Origin: Deltaproteobacteria bacterium | GTDB lineage: Bacteria > Desulfobacterota > Binatia > Binatales > Binataceae | NCBI GenBank assembly: GCA_021827495.1 | Contig: JAKAVN010000012.1 | Location: 1-44,818, forward strand | Length of the DNA stretch: 44,818 bases | Direction of reading: 5' to 3' | Shown here: in pieces, positions 43,009 to 44,818 of the stretch | Position numbering within the stretch: position 1 is the stretch's first letter | Layout of the letters: every line of letters starts with the position of its first letter | Made by a program: the position numbers and the translations under genes | The notes under the pieces: generated by a model | Database searches by the model: none | What the model was told of the DNA's origin: nothing | The model's input: only the letters and a program-made list of their open reading frames with translations

Positions 43009-44301
43009 ATGCGGATTCAGGCGAGCAAGAGGGCCGCTGCCGCCTTTATGGCGTGCACGGCGCTGACGATACTCCTTCCCACGACGGCGCCCGCCGCGCC
43101 AGCTAACCAGGCGCTGGACATCACGCAGCTTGTCCAAGTTGCGATGGAGGTCAATCCGCAGGTGCGTGCAGCGCGCGCACGATGGGAGGCGGCGGAGCAT
43201 TCCATCAAGCAGAACTACGTCCCGAACGATCCGACTTTCACCTACGCCAACATCGACAGCCCCACCAACGGGTTCTCCCAGGCGGCCGCCCATAGCATCA
43301 TCGTCAGCGAGTCCTTCCAGTTTCCCGGCAAGGCGCTGCTTCAGGCGGACCAAGCCAAGCGGGCCGCCGGCATCGCGCGCCTGCAATACCAAGCGACCGT
43401 CCGCGACATCCGCGCCGCGGTCGAGACCAGCTACTACCAGGTGCTGCTCGATTCCGCGCTGGCCGCGGTCAACGCGCAGAACATCGACAACCTCGCGCAG
43501 GTGCTCAAGGTCACGCAGGTCGCCTACGCCGCCAGCCAGGTCACCCAGACCGACTTCATCTCGGCCGAGTTCGACCTCGCCACGGCGCGCCAGCAGCAAC
43601 AACAGTACCGGGTGAACGAGGAAAACGATCGCACTGCGCTCAACCAATTACTCTACCGGCAACCCGACGCGCCGCTCGCGATTGACGAGACGCTCAGCCT
43701 CAAGCGCCTCGCCGTGGCGCTCGATACGCTGGTGAGCCGGGCCGTCGCCGCGCGCCAGGAGATCCTCGGGGCCGCCCTGGCCGAGCGCAACAGCGAGACC
43801 GGCCTTAGGCTGGCGCGCCTGGAATATGCGCCCGACTACAACGTCAGCTATGTCTTCGACAACTACCTCATCCCGAGCGCCGGGCCGACGCCCAACGCGT
43901 TGCAGGATCACGGCTGGGCGTTCGGCTTCAACCTGCCGGTGTTCTTTTGGATCAAGCAAAAAGAGGATGTCCGGCGTGCCCGCTCCGACCTCGAAGCGGC
44001 GCGCGACGACCTCGGTTCTATCCGCAGCCAGACCGCAGCCAGTGTGACCACGCTCTTCCGCAACGCCCAGCTCGCCTATGACACGGCCGTGCTGTATCGC
44101 GACACCCTGGTGCCGCTGGCGCGTCAGGACTTCAAGGTCGCGCTGGTGGCCTACGAGTCGGGCAAGATCGACTTCGTGACACTGGCGGGCGCTCTGCAAC
44201 GCAGTTACCATGCTCGCGTAAGCTATCTACAGGCCGCCAATCAGTTGATGGCTAATCGGGTAGCGCTCGAGCAGGCGGTCGGCGAGCCACTGGGTGAATG
44301 A
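43009..44301 (+). CDS. TolC/CzcC-type outer-membrane efflux factor
   Basis: A 430-residue outer-membrane channel protein of the TolC superfamily, closest in look to CzcC/CusC. The signal peptide is AAAAFMACTALTILLPTTAP. The two OEP repeats start with LDITQLVQVAMEVNPQVRAA and HGWAFGFNLPVFFWIKQKED, each followed by a long alpha-helical hairpin. There is no lipobox cysteine. The ATG at 43009 follows GAAGGGAG. The stop overlaps the start of the adaptor gene, so the two are coupled parts of a tripartite RND pump. Heavy-metal export is inferred from the copper protein upstream. Confidence 0.9.
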   Translation: MRIQASKRAAAAFMACTALTILLPTTAPAAPANQALDITQLVQVAMEVNPQVRAARARWEAAEHSIKQNYVPNDPTFTYANIDSPTNGFSQAAAHSIIVSESFQFPGKALLQADQAKRAAGIARLQYQATVRDIRAAVETSYYQVLLDSALAAVNAQNIDNLAQVLKVTQVAYAASQVTQTDFISAEFDLATARQQQQQYRVNEENDRTALNQLLYRQPDAPLAIDETLSLKRLAVALDTLVSRAVAARQEILGAALAERNSETGLRLARLEYAPDYNVSYVFDNYLIPSAGPTPNALQDHGWAFGFNLPVFFWIKQKEDVRRARSDLEAARDDLGSIRSQTAASVTTLFRNAQLAYDTAVLYRDTLVPLARQDFKVALVAYESGKIDFVTLAGALQRSYHARVSYLQAANQLMANRVALEQAVGEPLGE

Positions 44302-44818
44302 TGAGGCTTTGGCAGGCCGCGATGTTGCTATGCGCGCTCGTGCCGCTGGCGCCGCTGTGCGGATGCGAGAGCTCGTCGCCCGGCCGTGCCGCGGTCGGCA
44401 CGCCGCCGCCGCCGATTCCGCAAATCATCCACCAGAGCAACGGCCAGGCGCTGCTCCGGCTGGACCCCTCGCGCTTACCGGGCGCGACGCTCGGTGAAGT
44501 GCGCGAGGTTGAGCTGCCCGCGATCCTCGAGGCCAACGGCCAGGTAACCTTCGATGACCGCCGCGTCTCGAGCATCGTCTCGCGCGTCGCCGGACGGATC
44601 GAACAGGTGCGCGCGTCGCAATGGGACAACGTGCGCCGCGGCGAGCCGATTGTGGCCCTTTACAGCCCCGATTTCATGACCGCCGAGGCCGAATACCTGC
44701 AGGCCAAACAGACCGCGCATCTGAGCGGCGCGCCCGGGATTGGCGGGATGGCTGGGCTTGCCGCCGCGATGGAGGATGCGGCCGCGCGCAAGCTGGAACT
44801 GCTCGGGATGGATCGGAA
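44298..44818 (+). CDS. RND efflux periplasmic adaptor lipoprotein (CusB/CzcB-like), 5' part
   Basis: The gene runs past the window end. The ATG at 44298 overlaps the TolC-like stop (ATGA), and a second ATG at 44301 follows. A short lipoprotein signal ends LAPLCGC, a lipobox. After a Pro-rich linker, VELPAILEANGQVTFDDRRV and RVAGRIEQVRASQWDNVRRG form the barrel/lipoyl part, followed by EPIVALYSPDFMTAEAEYLQ, which starts the helical hairpin and is strongly like CusB/CzcB adaptors. The metal-specific pump (CusA/CzcA) is expected downstream. Confidence 0.9.
   Translation, partial: MMRLWQAAMLLCALVPLAPLCGCESSSPGRAAVGTPPPPIPQIIHQSNGQALLRLDPSRLPGATLGEVREVELPAILEANGQVTFDDRRVSSIVSRVAGRIEQVRASQWDNVRRGEPIVALYSPDFMTAEAEYLQAKQTAHLSGAPGIGGMAGLAAAMEDAAARKLELLGMDR

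Overview
The window is a high-GC chromosomal segment from a bacterium. A TolC-type outer-membrane factor paired with an RND adaptor lipoprotein at the right end implies a two-membrane (Gram-negative-type) envelope. The ribosomal proteins that vary between zinc and non-zinc forms (S14, S4, L36 and the tail of L24) are all in the cysteine-containing form, and EF-Tu carries an extra four-cysteine loop. This fits a deep-branching lineage such as an Acidobacteriota, Desulfobacterota or Binatota-like organism better than a Gammaproteobacterium. The phylum cannot be fixed from the sequence by eye.

Region 1 (1-25976) is one almost unbroken housekeeping superlocus, all on the + strand: 3' end of rpoB, rpoC, two hairpins that end the rpoBC unit, then str (rpsL, rpsG, fusA, tuf), S10 (rpsJ to rpsQ), spc (rplN to rpmJ, including secY, adk, map and infA) and alpha (rpsM, rpsK, rpsD, rpoA, rplQ). 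Genes are tightly packed and many overlap by 1-17 bases, which suggests translational coupling. All reading frames look intact. Oddities are terminal extensions on L5, S11 and S19, the EF-Tu cysteine loop, and a small upstream frame with three 12-base tandem repeats ahead of rpsK.

Region 2 (26164-30370) holds a tldD/tldE metallopeptidase pair and a crotonase-family enzyme, separated by about 550 bases of non-coding DNA with one MITE-like element.

Region 3 (30421-36183) is a patchwork. It contains an orphan HigA-like antitoxin with only the tail of its toxin left, palindromic repeats, a VanZ-like membrane protein, zwf, an intact MazE/MazF-type pair, a decayed IS110-type transposase and a CoxG-like protein. 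A 167-base copy of the CoxG 3' end lies 4.7 kb away in the same orientation, so the VanZ-zwf-MazEF-IS110 block sits between two direct repeats.

Region 4 (36387-40277) has clpB with a strong terminator, an AbrB antitoxin next to a PIN toxin that has lost its centre, and two short inverted-repeat elements joined head to tail through a shared CTAG.

Region 5 (40278-44818) carries an MFS transporter, an exported type I copper protein, an exported monohaem cytochrome c, a CzcC/CusC-type outer-membrane factor and the start of a CusB/CzcB-type adaptor lipoprotein. These last four genes look like a periplasmic copper or heavy-metal handling and efflux cluster continuing beyond the window.

I see no CRISPR array, tRNA, rRNA or prophage. 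The best candidates for something new are the CTAG-bounded element family, the repeat-flanked block, and the copper protein/cytochrome/RND gene set.
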